This document shows positions 45,538-53,930 of a stretch of DNA of 64,000 bases, one piece after another; positions within the stretch are counted from its first letter, which is position 1, and every line of letters begins with the position of its first letter. The notes beneath the pieces were generated by a model. That model was not told where the DNA came from, did no database searches, and saw only the letters and a list, made by a program, of their open reading frames with translations. This DNA is from a bacterium D16-76 (GTDB taxonomy: Bacteria; Bacillota; Clostridia; Oscillospirales; Acutalibacteraceae). A program made the position numbers and the translations under genes. The stretch lies in assembly GCA_009917445.1 (NCBI GenBank), contig QZEE01000021.1:1-64000 (forward strand), written 5' to 3'.

Positions 45538-46410
45538 TTAGCGCCCCGCTATGCCTGCCCCACATCGGTATCTTGCCACCCCTATCCGCTCCCTCTCCCG
45601 CACGATCAGTGTCTCCGGGATGGCAGGCAGCCACTTCTTACTGAACATCGTACTGCCAAAGTAAGCGTCGAAATTCGTGACGGGCAGCACGACCCAATCG
45701 GAATCGCCAGGCTTGTTATCAAGATAGTAGGCAATCAGCGTGCAGACGGCCTTCCCTGGCACTTTGTCAGGCTTAAGCTTGTCAATCTGTTCCAGTACAG
45801 CTTCCGGCAAAGCAGTTTCATGGCTGCGCAGCGGCCCCAACTCCAGGGCATCCGCCAGCACATCATCAAACCGCAGAATCCACGCACCATTTGTACCAGG
45901 CGAGAAGAGCGGCACTTGAAACTGCACCACTTTCTTTCTCCAAGCGCCATCAAATTTTCTCTCGATGGTATCAGCTTTATCATAGGCCGACTTGGTTACT
46001 TTCTCAGGATTCTCTTTCAAAAAACGCGCTATACTGTGCGCATGGCGGCAAAACCAGCCAGTCCCATGCTCGTCTACTAATTCGGGAAACTCGCTGCTTA
46101 AGTCCCTGAAATCCGCTTCATATTGCCAGCCCTCTTTAGGGCTGGCTTTTTCTTTGTCCGGGACGCTGCACCATGCGCATAATGCACGCCGTGCGTATTC
46201 GATTCTGTTGCGTGATGATTCCACCAAAGAACCATCACACCCGTGAAAAAGGTAGCCTCGCGCTATGATCGTCAGAACACGGGCCAGGCCCTCAAAGTCC
46301 AAAAGCATACCCATGGTAAACCTGCCCATATAAAGGGTGTCGCGTTTTGTGACCGCCTTATAAATTGGCTGTTCCGTATAAGCTAGAAATTCTTCCCACT
46401 CATTCAGCAT
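45538..46410 (-). CDS. Unknown partner of the DxDGD polymerase
   Basis: A 290-residue protein I do not recognise. It has no signal peptide or clear membrane helix and a mixed alpha/beta composition; features include SRNRIEYARRALCAWC and a Lys-rich middle. ATG 46410 stands behind an excellent AAGGAGGTG and overlaps the end of the polymerase gene by 11 bases, so the two are translationally coupled and probably work together. A terminator follows it. No function is proposed. Confidence 0.55.
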   Translation of the reverse strand: MLNEWEEFLAYTEQPIYKAVTKRDTLYMGRFTMGMLLDFEGLARVLTIIARGYLFHGCDGSLVESSRNRIEYARRALCAWCSVPDKEKASPKEGWQYEADFRDLSSEFPELVDEHGTGWFCRHAHSIARFLKENPEKVTKSAYDKADTIERKFDGAWRKKVVQFQVPLFSPGTNGAWILRFDDVLADALELGPLRSHETALPEAVLEQIDKLKPDKVPGKAVCTLIAYYLDNKPGDSDWVVLPVTNFDAYFGSTMFSKKWLPAIPETLIVRERERIGVARYRCGAGIAGR

Positions 46411-49400
46411 GGGGCACCTCCTTGCGAACATTCTCCTCGATGTGGTCGAGCAGCAAGTCCCATAAGAGATTCCGTTTGCCCAGGGCCACCACGTACCGCA
46501 CAGCAAGGCGGGGGTTCACTATGTTGTCCAACAACTCCCTGCACTTTTGTGAAACAACCTCCCGGTAATCATGGCGCAAAGGTTGCTCCAAATAAGTTTT
46601 CATCATCTGTCGGAAAGCCGTTGAATCCGTATCCCGCAGGTATTTCTTCCTGTCTGTTGCCTGGTTTTCATCGTCAATATCGCAAACAATGTCGCCCAAA
46701 ATCCGGTAACCGCCATGGCGAAAACCCGCAAACAAATCGTGATACTCTGCAAGTTCTGGCAAATTCTCCGTCAGGAATTTGTCTCTGGAAGCGGGATCCA
46801 GAAAATGCCATTTTTTGTCGACAATAGCAGTCCTTGCATCAGCAATCCGTTCCGGCAAAACGTCCTGAAAGGCAGCATACAACTCGTCGGCATCATAGTC
46901 ATCCTCTTGCCCCTGGCGGAACAGAATTCGCTCGATATCATTTTTTCGCGGCTTTTCTTTGATGGGCGCGCGGCAGGCCCGGATGCGGGACAGGCAGGCT
47001 TCGTAATCGTGCAGCAAATCAGAGGCGGCAGAAAGGATTTCAGGGGCAAGAGAGTCCTGCCAATTCCCTTGCGCAAAGAAAAACAGTTCACTGTCTTTGG
47101 CAGGCTTTGGCTTGATTTTGGGCGTATTCTTTTGCAGCTGATATGCCAGATAGGGCAATCGCTCCAGGTTGGAATCCACTTGCTCCCAATCGGTTTTTTC
47201 AAAGAAAGCTTTGCGCTTCTGCCGGAAGGTAGGCTCGTACCATTTGCCGCGAACCTCTGCCGATTCCAGCAGCTTTTTGTACTGCAAAAACAAGCTTCGG
47301 TTCACAGTCTTTTTATTCAGATATTCGGATAAATCCGGTTTCACACCGCTCTTGGCTGAGTCGATTTCCAGGCCGGTAAGGATTGCTAAAACCTCTGTTT
47401 CTTCCCGGCATTGCTGACGCAATTCCGAATCGGAATTCTCATTATAAGCGATGATGCTTCTATCCAAAGCAGCATTTGAAATCTGCCCCACGCGAGATGA
47501 AAAGGTGTTGCGCACCGTCTCAAATCTGGCTCTCCAATCGCCTGCATTGCGGATTTGCGGCTCGGCTGCCGGGATTTTCAAGAGAGGCAAATTGCTGAAA
47601 TTATCCAGTGAGTCCACTTCATAATTTCGCTTCACGCAAGCATTCAAAATTGGGTCTGCAATGGTTTTAATCATGTCGCCGTCGAAATCGGCCCCACCTA
47701 AACGCTCCGCTGCCAGCATATGCGAATCGACCATCACAACATCGGAAAGATGGCCTAAATAGTGCCTGCGCATCTGTTCGACTTCGGCGTAATACATCAG
47801 CTGAATCTCTTCATTCCGCGCGATATGTGGGTTGCGCAAAATGGTGGATTCCGTGCCATGCCCATAAGCGGCTTGCGGCGCATAATAAGAATTTTCCGCA
47901 AAACGATTGCTCATGGCAGCGGCATAAAAACGCTTTTGCGCGGCATTTTTAAGCTTGCTTCCATCCAATAAAAGCGTGAGAAGCTCCATCAAATCGCCGG
48001 ACAAAAACCGATTATCGCCCGCGACAATAAGCTGTCCGACAGCGTACTGGTTCAAAATCTGTTCCGCCTTTGCGTTCAGCTCTTTGGTATACACCGGTTC
48101 GTTGATAAACAGCGAATTCTTTTTCAGAATTTCCGCCATACGGTACGCCTTGCTTTTTTTGAAAAACTGCCTGCGATCCAATGCCGAAAGAAAATATTGC
48201 TTGCGGAAATCCTCATCTGCACAGTAATTGTAATAGGCGGATTCCGTTTCTTTTGTGAGCCAATTCCGCTCGTCGTTCGCGGGAGATTCCTTCCGTCCCA
48301 AGGGCAGGTCGCCAGGCCGAAACTCGTCAGCCGTCATGGAAACCGTGTTCAAGAACTGATAGTTTAGCGTAGTAACCTTTTCGGGTTTCTCCTTACTGAC
48401 GTTCGTAATATAAAGGGCATGACGGTAGCGACGGAATGCGTTCCAATAATCCTCCCAACTCATGCCATTTTCTGTCAGCCAACCATACCCTTTAAACATG
48501 GATTTCGTCAAAATAATATCCACGTCGCGTACCTCGTGTTTCACGTCCCACAGGTCAGTGATGGTCTCCGTTCCGCCGCTGATGAGGAAATCTTTGAAGT
48601 CAACCTGATGGAGCATCCCCTTTATATAGGGCAGCCGAATCTGGAAAGAAGTGTGAATGTGCCCGCCACAGAATGCCTTGTCCACCACCTTGGCGTACGC
48701 TTTGGAAATCAAGCCTTCGCCATCGAACAGGGTAACCTGAATGTCCTCATGGCGTTCTACCCGGCGATATTTTCGGACGCTTCCAGCGCTGCCGTCATCC
48801 TCCACAGTGATAACAGGCACATACGGTACGGTAACTGTTGGGTTATCGATTACAATCACGCGGTGCAGCCTGTCAATATTTATATTGTCAATCCGCATAC
48901 CACCAGATAGCATCAAACCGTTATAGGCATATAACTTGCTCAACTGGCAATCGCCTATTTTCATGTCCATCATAATATGCTTGCGCAAGGGATCGTAAAA
49001 ATCCTCCCGGATGAAAGAGAGCTGGGCCTTGCGGCTCATGCTGCTGGAGCGCTCGAATGCTAGGTATCGGTGGGGGCCAGTGCCGAAATCAAGGGTGATG
49101 CCCTCTGGACGGAACATGCTCTCGGCCTTTTTCTGCCGAACAGCATGGCGGGTTTGCGCGGCGTTGCGGTCGAAGATATTGCTGAAATCCACGTAGCAAA
49201 TGACCTCCGCCAAGTCGTTCAGCAGGGCATCTTCACCGGGATGCCGATAGTTATTGCCGTGCAGGACGCACATGGCCTGGAAGAAAAGGGCGCAGTCCTG
49301 CTGCTCGTGGAGAGCGGCGCGCACCTTGCATTTCTCCGTTGCCCCGGCGTTTAGGAAAAACGCATAACCGCCATCGCCCGCCTCCTTGGCGTAGCCCAGC

Positions 49401-49447
49401 AAGGCGCTTGCAGACAGCGTATAGATCCGGTAACGAATTTGTGGCAC
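46400..49447 (-). CDS. DxDGD RNA polymerase, cellular RdRP (QDE-1)/YonO-like
   Basis: A 1015-residue protein with the hallmarks of double-psi beta-barrel polymerases of the cellular RNA-dependent RNA polymerase family. First, the stretch TLFDGEGLISKAYAK followed some 20 residues later by SFQIRLPYIKGML (about 267), matching the DG-x-G-x-IS ... FQIR-x-KG block of QDE-1-type enzymes. Second, ERLGGADFDGDMIKTI, where D587, D589 and D591 form the metal-binding DxDGD. The known bacterial/phage relatives are few, including YonO of SPbeta, which is a DNA-dependent RNA polymerase. Whether this enzyme reads DNA or RNA cannot be told. Start GTG 49447 has AGGAGG eight bases before it. Confidence 0.82.
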   Translation of the reverse strand: MPQIRYRIYTLSASALLGYAKEAGDGGYAFFLNAGATEKCKVRAALHEQQDCALFFQAMCVLHGNNYRHPGEDALLNDLAEVICYVDFSNIFDRNAAQTRHAVRQKKAESMFRPEGITLDFGTGPHRYLAFERSSSMSRKAQLSFIREDFYDPLRKHIMMDMKIGDCQLSKLYAYNGLMLSGGMRIDNINIDRLHRVIVIDNPTVTVPYVPVITVEDDGSAGSVRKYRRVERHEDIQVTLFDGEGLISKAYAKVVDKAFCGGHIHTSFQIRLPYIKGMLHQVDFKDFLISGGTETITDLWDVKHEVRDVDIILTKSMFKGYGWLTENGMSWEDYWNAFRRYRHALYITNVSKEKPEKVTTLNYQFLNTVSMTADEFRPGDLPLGRKESPANDERNWLTKETESAYYNYCADEDFRKQYFLSALDRRQFFKKSKAYRMAEILKKNSLFINEPVYTKELNAKAEQILNQYAVGQLIVAGDNRFLSGDLMELLTLLLDGSKLKNAAQKRFYAAAMSNRFAENSYYAPQAAYGHGTESTILRNPHIARNEEIQLMYYAEVEQMRRHYLGHLSDVVMVDSHMLAAERLGGADFDGDMIKTIADPILNACVKRNYEVDSLDNFSNLPLLKIPAAEPQIRNAGDWRARFETVRNTFSSRVGQISNAALDRSIIAYNENSDSELRQQCREETEVLAILTGLEIDSAKSGVKPDLSEYLNKKTVNRSLFLQYKKLLESAEVRGKWYEPTFRQKRKAFFEKTDWEQVDSNLERLPYLAYQLQKNTPKIKPKPAKDSELFFFAQGNWQDSLAPEILSAASDLLHDYEACLSRIRACRAPIKEKPRKNDIERILFRQGQEDDYDADELYAAFQDVLPERIADARTAIVDKKWHFLDPASRDKFLTENLPELAEYHDLFAGFRHGGYRILGDIVCDIDDENQATDRKKYLRDTDSTAFRQMMKTYLEQPLRHDYREVVSQKCRELLDNIVNPRLAVRYVVALGKRNLLWDLLLDHIEENVRKEVPHAE

Positions 49448-49467
49448 AGATATCACCTCCTGCAGAG

Positions 49468-49496
49468 ATTATACCAGTTCTTACCTTACTTTGCAA
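49468..49496 (-). promoter_or_regulatory. Promoter of the polymerase operon
   Basis: Minus-strand TTGCAA (49491-49496), 17 bp, TATAAT (49468-49473), immediately before the ribosome site of the polymerase gene; a housekeeping sigma-A form, so the gene may be expressed in ordinary growth. Confidence 0.75.
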
Positions 49497-49550
49497 ATAT
49501 GAACACTGCTCCCACTTTTTCAAATCGGGAGCGCTGAAAGGACTGGTTAT

Positions 49551-50654
49551 ATGAGTAAAACTACCGAAAAACTCGCCGTTGTGGACGGCGAAACCCTCTT
49601 GGAAATGAGGCTCCCACCCAGCAAATTTTGTATCGACACCCTCCTGCCACAGGGGATCTCTATGCTGGGCGGCGCGCCAAAAACCGGGAAGTCCTGGCTG
49701 GTGCTGGACTGGTGCGTCCGCATTGCAAAGGGCGAACCCGTGTGGGGATTCAGAACAAAGCAAGGCACCACGCTCTACCTCTGCCTGGAAGACCCGCTGC
49801 GCCGGGTACAGGAACGGCTGTGTCAGTTGACGGACGAAGCCCCGCCCAACGCTTTCTTCGCTACTGCTGCCGAAAAGCTTGGCGGCGGTCTGTGCGAACA
49901 GATTCAAGATTTCGTCCGGGAGCACCCTGACACAGTGCTGGTAGCCATCGACACCTTCCAAATTGTGCGCGCAGGCAGCCAAGACGTTTCCTACGCCAAC
50001 GATTATGAGGAAGTGCGTAAACTGAAAGCCTTGGCGGATGAGACAGACATTGCTTTGCTGCTGGTGCATCATTTGCGTAAGCAAGGAGCCAGCGACCCGG
50101 TCAATAAGCTGTCGGGCACCACGGGCATCAGCGGGGCCATGGACGCGCTCTTTATCCTGGACAGAAGCCAGCGCAGTGGCAATACGTCAACCATGCTCTG
50201 TACGGGCCGGGATATTGAGACCCGGCAGATAGAGTTGCGCTTCTCAAAATCAGACTGCGCTTGGGAACGGGTGCAGGATAGCTTGGAGACCCGTGCGCTG
50301 GAAACGCCGGAAGAGCTGGCTGCGTTAATTAAGTTTATACGAACTAGCAAGACATTTGACGGCGGCAATACGCAGCTTGCCTTTGAGGTCAGTAAGGCGG
50401 CGGGTAAGGAAATTCAGCCCAGGGCCCTCAAGCAGATGATGAACCGCTGGCGCTATGCTTTAGAGGAGCGGGGGGTGTTCTTTTGCAGCCGTCGGAGCAA
50501 TGGACAGCGGCTCGTGACGGTTTCTTATTCTCCTGCCCTGCCAGGCAGTGCCGCAAGTGACGTATCAGCTTGTGGCACAAAATCCTGCGTTCCTTGCGAC
50601 CCTGCCGACGCCGAAAGCCTTGTAATCTCTAGGGAAAACGCCCACCCGGCATAA
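49551..50654 (+). CDS. RepA-like AAA_25 ATPase
   Basis: A 367-residue RecA-fold ATPase of the type found in plasmids and integrative elements (hexameric helicase relative of RSF1010 RepA). Walker A GGAPKTGKSW (about 40-49), Walker B VLVAIDTFQ, and the HHLRKQG signature with a sensor-like SGTTGISGAMDALFIL. It may unwind the element's circular form for replication or transfer. ATG 49551; gene divergent from the polymerase operon. The C-terminal ~100 residues are likely a small DNA-binding tail. Confidence 0.85.
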   Translation: MSKTTEKLAVVDGETLLEMRLPPSKFCIDTLLPQGISMLGGAPKTGKSWLVLDWCVRIAKGEPVWGFRTKQGTTLYLCLEDPLRRVQERLCQLTDEAPPNAFFATAAEKLGGGLCEQIQDFVREHPDTVLVAIDTFQIVRAGSQDVSYANDYEEVRKLKALADETDIALLLVHHLRKQGASDPVNKLSGTTGISGAMDALFILDRSQRSGNTSTMLCTGRDIETRQIELRFSKSDCAWERVQDSLETRALETPEELAALIKFIRTSKTFDGGNTQLAFEVSKAAGKEIQPRALKQMMNRWRYALEERGVFFCSRRSNGQRLVTVSYSPALPGSAASDVSACGTKSCVPCDPADAESLVISRENAHPA

Positions 50655-50908
50655 TCAGCAGCCTGCGGCCCTTGCGCCCCTGTGAGGCCACAGCAGGCCC
50701 GTGTTGGCAGTTTTCAGCTGAGGCCGTGGAAGTCCACCCCCCAGGCCGCACAAGGCCGTTTCGGGGCAAATGTGGCCCCGCTTTGCGGTAGTGCTGTTGG
50801 AGCAGGTTCCCAGCCCACCGGGCTGGGGCAAGCAGAGCGCGTGGCTGTCCGCCCCGCACATAAGAGAACCGGGCAGAAGCCCGGACCCACTTCAGGAAGG
50901 AGAAAAGT
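50655..50908 (+). other. Candidate oriT region upstream of mobC
   Basis: A 254-bp GC-rich stretch without a gene, between repA and mobC, carrying several inverted repeats (CCCAGCCC/GGGCTGGG near 50808-50825, CCGGG/CCCGG near 50868-50883). Position directly before mobC-mobA is where oriT usually lies. The nick site itself was not identified. Confidence 0.4.
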
Positions 50909-51226
50909 ATGCAAAATACCAGAAAACGGAATAGAACATTAACAATTCGCCTGACAGAGAAGGAGAAAACTTTGATTCAAAATAAGGCCCGGAAAGCCAA
51001 ATTAAGCGTCACTGATTTTCTGGTTTCTGCGTCCTTGCGGACAGAAATCCACGTCGCCGAGGACATTAAACCCATGTTGATTGAGTTGAAAAGGATCGGC
51101 AACAACATCAATCAAATTACCATGAAAATCAACGCGGGAGCATTTTCATCCGCTGATTTTGGCGAAGTTATTCATGGTCAGCGTTTACTTTACGAGCAGC
51201 TTCTGCGCATAGCGGGGAAAAGCTGA
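50909..51226 (+). CDS. mobC: MobC-family mobilisation protein
   Basis: A 105-residue ribbon-helix-helix relaxosome protein with the family pattern RLTEKEKTLIQNKARKAKLS ... ELKRIGNNINQIT. It helps the relaxase open oriT. ATG 50909 has GGAAGGAG upstream; its stop overlaps the relaxase start by one base. Confidence 0.92.
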   Translation: MQNTRKRNRTLTIRLTEKEKTLIQNKARKAKLSVTDFLVSASLRTEIHVAEDIKPMLIELKRIGNNINQITMKINAGAFSSADFGEVIHGQRLLYEQLLRIAGKS

Positions 51227-52593
51227 TGGCAACCGTTACATATATTAAGGAGGCCCGGCAGGCGGTAAGCGCCATGAAGGGCGTTATCGTGTATTGCCTA
51301 CAAGAAAAGAAGCTTTTGGATGATGCCACTGGCCAGCGTATGGTCAGTGGCATTCATTGTGACGGGGAGAATGCATTCGTGGAATTTATGGCAACTAAGG
51401 CCGTTTATCAGAAGACAAACGGCACAACCTTTTACCACTATGTGCAGTCTTTTTCCCCGGAGGAAAACACCACTCCGCAGGAGGTTCACGCCGTTGCCAA
51501 AGAGTTTGCGGAACGGGCTTGGCCTGGGCATGAGATTCTGGTGGCAACGCATTGCGATGCAGGGCACCTGCATTCTCATTTTGTTGTCAACTCCGTCAGC
51601 TTTGAGGACGGCAGGAAGCTGCGGCAAGGCCCAAGCACATTGCAGTCGTTGCGGCGGTTGAGTGATGAAATTTGCGAAGCGCATGGCCTGTCCGTGCTGC
51701 CTGTGTATGAAAATTCCGGCAGGGACCTTTCCGCCCGGGAGTACCGCGCCGCCGTAAAAGGGGAAAGCTGGAAGTTCAAATTGATGGCGGACATCTGCGC
51801 TGCCATGAACCGCAGCGGCAGCCGTGAGGAATTCAAACGCGAGATGAAGCGGCGCGGCTATCAAGTCAGGTGGGCGGATGAGCGCAAATATATCACGTTT
51901 ACTTGCCCTAATGGCATGAAGTGCCGGGACAGCAAATTACATGAGGACAAATTCAGGAAGGAGAATTTAGAGTATGAGTTGCAGTACAGAGAAGCGTACT
52001 ATGGACGAATTGGTGGCAAGAAATGCAGGCGGCATCAACAGTATGCGCGGTTCGAGCATGCCGGTGATGGTACCGATACAGGAGAAGGATTGGGATACCA
52101 TGGTGGGCTTGCTGGAGAGCGCGGTGGACTTCCAGCCGAGAGTGTATTCGCTGGTGAGGCAGCGGGCGACTCCCGAGCAGATGGCCGATCTACTCAATCA
52201 GTATCTGGAACAGGAGCAGACGATTTCCCAGTCGCTGGTGAGCCAGGTGCAGGAATCGACATCGCGGATGGAGAACCTCGCGCAACAGGCTGGGAGAAAT
52301 CTCGAAAAGAGTTTGAGCGATTCCTTGGAAAGGGGCTCGCAGTTGGAGGCAGCCATCGCCCAGGCCGCAAAACGCCGGAGTTGGAAAACGCGGATCCTCA
52401 TCATCGTGGTATCCGTGCTGGCATCGGCATGGGGGGCGGCGCTGTCCGTTCTGCTGTGTATGCGCTGGCTGCTCTGAGCGAGGACGAGGAGGACCCGGAA
52501 GAACGCCGTAAGCGCATAGAAGCGCAGGAGAATGGAGAAGCCATCGGGACGGCCCTTGGGATGGCTGCAGGGTTGCTGAGCGAATTGAAATAG
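51226..52593 (+). CDS. mobA: Relaxase, MOB-P type (MobA/VirD2 family)
   Basis: A 455-residue relaxase that nicks oriT and leads the transferred strand. The N-terminal ~250 residues are the catalytic domain: an early Tyr (VTYIKEA, IVYCLQE) and the histidine metal site HCDAGHLHSHFVVNSV (about 109-124). The last ~150 residues, in the stretch that overlaps mobB in another frame, are low-complexity Gly/Glu/Arg-rich and look constrained by the other gene. The gene order mobC-mobA-mobB matches mobilizable plasmids and elements. Confidence 0.9.
   Translation: MATVTYIKEARQAVSAMKGVIVYCLQEKKLLDDATGQRMVSGIHCDGENAFVEFMATKAVYQKTNGTTFYHYVQSFSPEENTTPQEVHAVAKEFAERAWPGHEILVATHCDAGHLHSHFVVNSVSFEDGRKLRQGPSTLQSLRRLSDEICEAHGLSVLPVYENSGRDLSAREYRAAVKGESWKFKLMADICAAMNRSGSREEFKREMKRRGYQVRWADERKYITFTCPNGMKCRDSKLHEDKFRKENLEYELQYREAYYGRIGGKKCRRHQQYARFEHAGDGTDTGEGLGYHGGLAGERGGLPAESVFAGEAAGDSRADGRSTQSVSGTGADDFPVAGEPGAGIDIADGEPRATGWEKSRKEFERFLGKGLAVGGSHRPGRKTPELENADPHHRGIRAGIGMGGGAVRSAVYALAALSEDEEDPEERRKRIEAQENGEAIGTALGMAAGLLSELK
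51974..52477 (+). CDS. MobB-like protein encoded within the relaxase gene
   Basis: A 167-residue frame nested in the 3' third of the relaxase gene in another frame. ATG 51974 has AAGGAG ten bases before it. It makes a coherent protein: a helical region with coiled-coil character (about 60-125, LLNQYLEQEQTISQSLVSQV and later repeats) and a single C-terminal membrane helix (ILIIVVSVLASAWGAALSV). RSF1010 mobB is likewise nested in mobA in another frame. Probably holds the relaxosome at the membrane. The relaxase frame here is the less protein-like of the two, which supports this gene being real. Confidence 0.75.
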   Translation: MSCSTEKRTMDELVARNAGGINSMRGSSMPVMVPIQEKDWDTMVGLLESAVDFQPRVYSLVRQRATPEQMADLLNQYLEQEQTISQSLVSQVQESTSRMENLAQQAGRNLEKSLSDSLERGSQLEAAIAQAAKRRSWKTRILIIVVSVLASAWGAALSVLLCMRWLL

Positions 52594-52611
52594 TGAAGGG
52601 AGAATCAAAAT

Positions 52612-52800
52612 ATGATTTTTATTTTCACGTTGGCTTTTGTGTTGGCAAGAGTATTGACTGCATATATATGGTATAGGGACAAGCAAAGGGGGCTCTGTTT
52701 TGAAGAAACAAAAGCTGAATTACCGCTTCCACGACCCCAACCCGGAGGGCGTGGCGGCGAATTACATATTAAAGACTTTCATGGAAGTGGACATGGATAA
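52612..52800 (+). CDS. Small membrane peptide (possible)
   Basis: ATG 52612 has AAGGGAG nine bases upstream and begins with a membrane helix (MIFIFTLAFVLARVLTAYIW) and basic residues. The frame runs to 52800 (62 residues), but the last third overlaps another small gene in a different frame and looks unstructured. Unknown function. Confidence 0.4.
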   Translation: MIFIFTLAFVLARVLTAYIWYRDKQRGLCFEETKAELPLPRPQPGGRGGELHIKDFHGSGHG

Positions 52801-52876
52801 GGTGGAGCAGGCCGTCCAACAGGCAGCGCTGGAGCCGGCGCAGGAGGACGAAGGCATGGGCGGGATGGCTATGTGA
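52700..52876 (+). CDS. Small soluble protein downstream of mobA/mobB
   Basis: A 58-residue frame from TTG 52700 (AAAGGGGG upstream) encoding a basic start and acidic end: KKQKLNYRFHDPNPEGVAAN, then a helix with EVDMDKVEQAVQQAALEPAQ and a Met/Gly tail. The even composition and the well placed ribosome site support a real gene. Family not recognised; it sits in the transfer operon. Confidence 0.5.
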   Translation: MKKQKLNYRFHDPNPEGVAANYILKTFMEVDMDKVEQAVQQAALEPAQEDEGMGGMAM

Positions 52877-52991
52877 AAGAGGGGGCGTGTGGATTGCACG
52901 CCTCTTTTTTTGGTACAGCCAAAGAGAACGCGGTTGCTAATTTGGGCGGCCTGTGATATGATAAAAGAGATGAAACTGCAAGGAGTACAAG

Positions 52992-53183
52992 ATGGATACG
53001 ATAGAGTACAAGGGCTATGTGGGAAGCGTGGATTTTTCTGAACCGGACGGGCTTTTCTATGGGAAGGTCGAAAATGTGCGCGCCCTGGTTTCCTATGAGG
53101 GGGCAACCATTCCCGACTTGATAGCTGATTTTCATGACGCCGTGGATGCATTTCTAAAAATGAAAGGGGCAGAGATACAATGA
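52992..53183 (+). CDS. HicB-like antitoxin N-terminal domain
   Basis: A 63-residue protein with the HicB fold core: YKGYVGSVDFSEPDGLFYGK and LIADFHDAVDAFLKMK. It lacks the DNA-binding end of full HicB proteins and there is no HicA toxin beside it. ATG 52992 has AAGGAG upstream. It overlaps the next gene by four bases, so it is part of the same operon as the HepT-MntA pair; it may be a stray antitoxin. Confidence 0.65.
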   Translation: MDTIEYKGYVGSVDFSEPDGLFYGKVENVRALVSYEGATIPDLIADFHDAVDAFLKMKGAEIQ

Positions 53184-53479
53184 GTAAAGTTTATTCGGTC
53201 AACGAAATTGAAGATGTGCTTCACCCCGTCTTTGCCAGCCACGGCGTGCGGCGAGCCGTCCTGTTCGGCTCTTATGCCAAGGGGATGGCTACGCCTCGCA
53301 GCGATGTGGATATTTTAGTCGACAGCGGCCTGCGTGGTTTAGCTTTCTTCGGCTTATTGGAAAGCGTCACCTCTACGCTGCATGTTCCCGTCGACTTGAT
53401 AGATGTGACCCAAGTTGAGAATGGTTCGCAAATTGAAAGAGAAATACAGAAAACCGGGGTGGAAATATATGGGCAGTAA
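53180..53479 (+). CDS. MntA-type nucleotidyltransferase antitoxin
   Basis: A 99-residue minimal nucleotidyltransferase with the exact family motif G30-S31-x10-D42-x-D44 (LFGSYAKGMATPRSDVDILV). In type VII toxin-antitoxin systems such an enzyme AMPylates and so silences the HEPN toxin encoded next to it. ATG 53180 overlaps the HicB-like stop; its own stop overlaps the HEPN gene start. Confidence 0.88.
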   Translation: MSKVYSVNEIEDVLHPVFASHGVRRAVLFGSYAKGMATPRSDVDILVDSGLRGLAFFGLLESVTSTLHVPVDLIDVTQVENGSQIEREIQKTGVEIYGQ

Positions 53480-53816
53480 AGACAAGGCCGTGCTGAAAAA
53501 AATCCTCCGGCACATTGAAAGCATCATGACGTATTGCAAAGACTGCCATTCCCTGGGGGATTTTTCGGCTGACTCCATGCGTTTGGAAGCCACTGTGTTT
53601 AACCTCATGCAGATCGGCGAACTGGCCAAAGAATCTTTGAGTGATGAAATAAAAGTGCAAATCACAAGCATTCCCTGGCAGCAGATATACGGCATGCGCA
53701 ACCGCATTGTCCACGGCTATTCCGGGGTCAACATGCAGATCGTGTGGGATACTGTATCGGTGGACATTCCCATGCTCCACAAAGAATTAAAGTCTATTAT
53801 TGAAACAAACGCTTAA
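53469..53816 (+). CDS. HepT-type HEPN RNase toxin
   Basis: A 115-residue HEPN (formerly DUF86) protein with the catalytic R-x4-H motif as RNRIVHGY. HEPN toxins are RNA-cleaving. Start ATG 53469 overlaps the end of the mntA-like gene, as in other HepT-MntA pairs. The pair probably stabilises the element by post-segregational killing. Confidence 0.88.
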   Translation: MGSKDKAVLKKILRHIESIMTYCKDCHSLGDFSADSMRLEATVFNLMQIGELAKESLSDEIKVQITSIPWQQIYGMRNRIVHGYSGVNMQIVWDTVSVDIPMLHKELKSIIETNA

Positions 53817-53820
53817 ATAT

Positions 53821-53857
53821 GGCGGGGCCGCTTTAGAAACGGCTCCGCCAATTTTTT
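53821..53857 (+). terminator. Rho-independent terminator
   Basis: GGCGGGGCCG (53821-53830) pairs with CGGCTCCGCC (53840-53849, one G-T), followed by ATTTTTT; it ends the toxin-antitoxin operon before the recombinase promoter. Confidence 0.85.
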
Positions 53858-53858
53858 A

Positions 53859-53887
53859 TTGCTTTTTCCAGCCAGACGTGGTATACT
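53859..53887 (+). promoter_or_regulatory. Sigma-A-like promoter of the recombinase
   Basis: TTGCTT (53859-53864), 17 bp, TATACT (53882-53887), overlapping the tail of the preceding terminator. It resembles a vegetative promoter rather than a sigma-E one, which bears on how excision would be timed. Confidence 0.55.
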
Positions 53888-53930
53888 CCGTGGTAACAAA
53901 TCGTTTAAATTTTATTAGTGAGGTGCGTCC

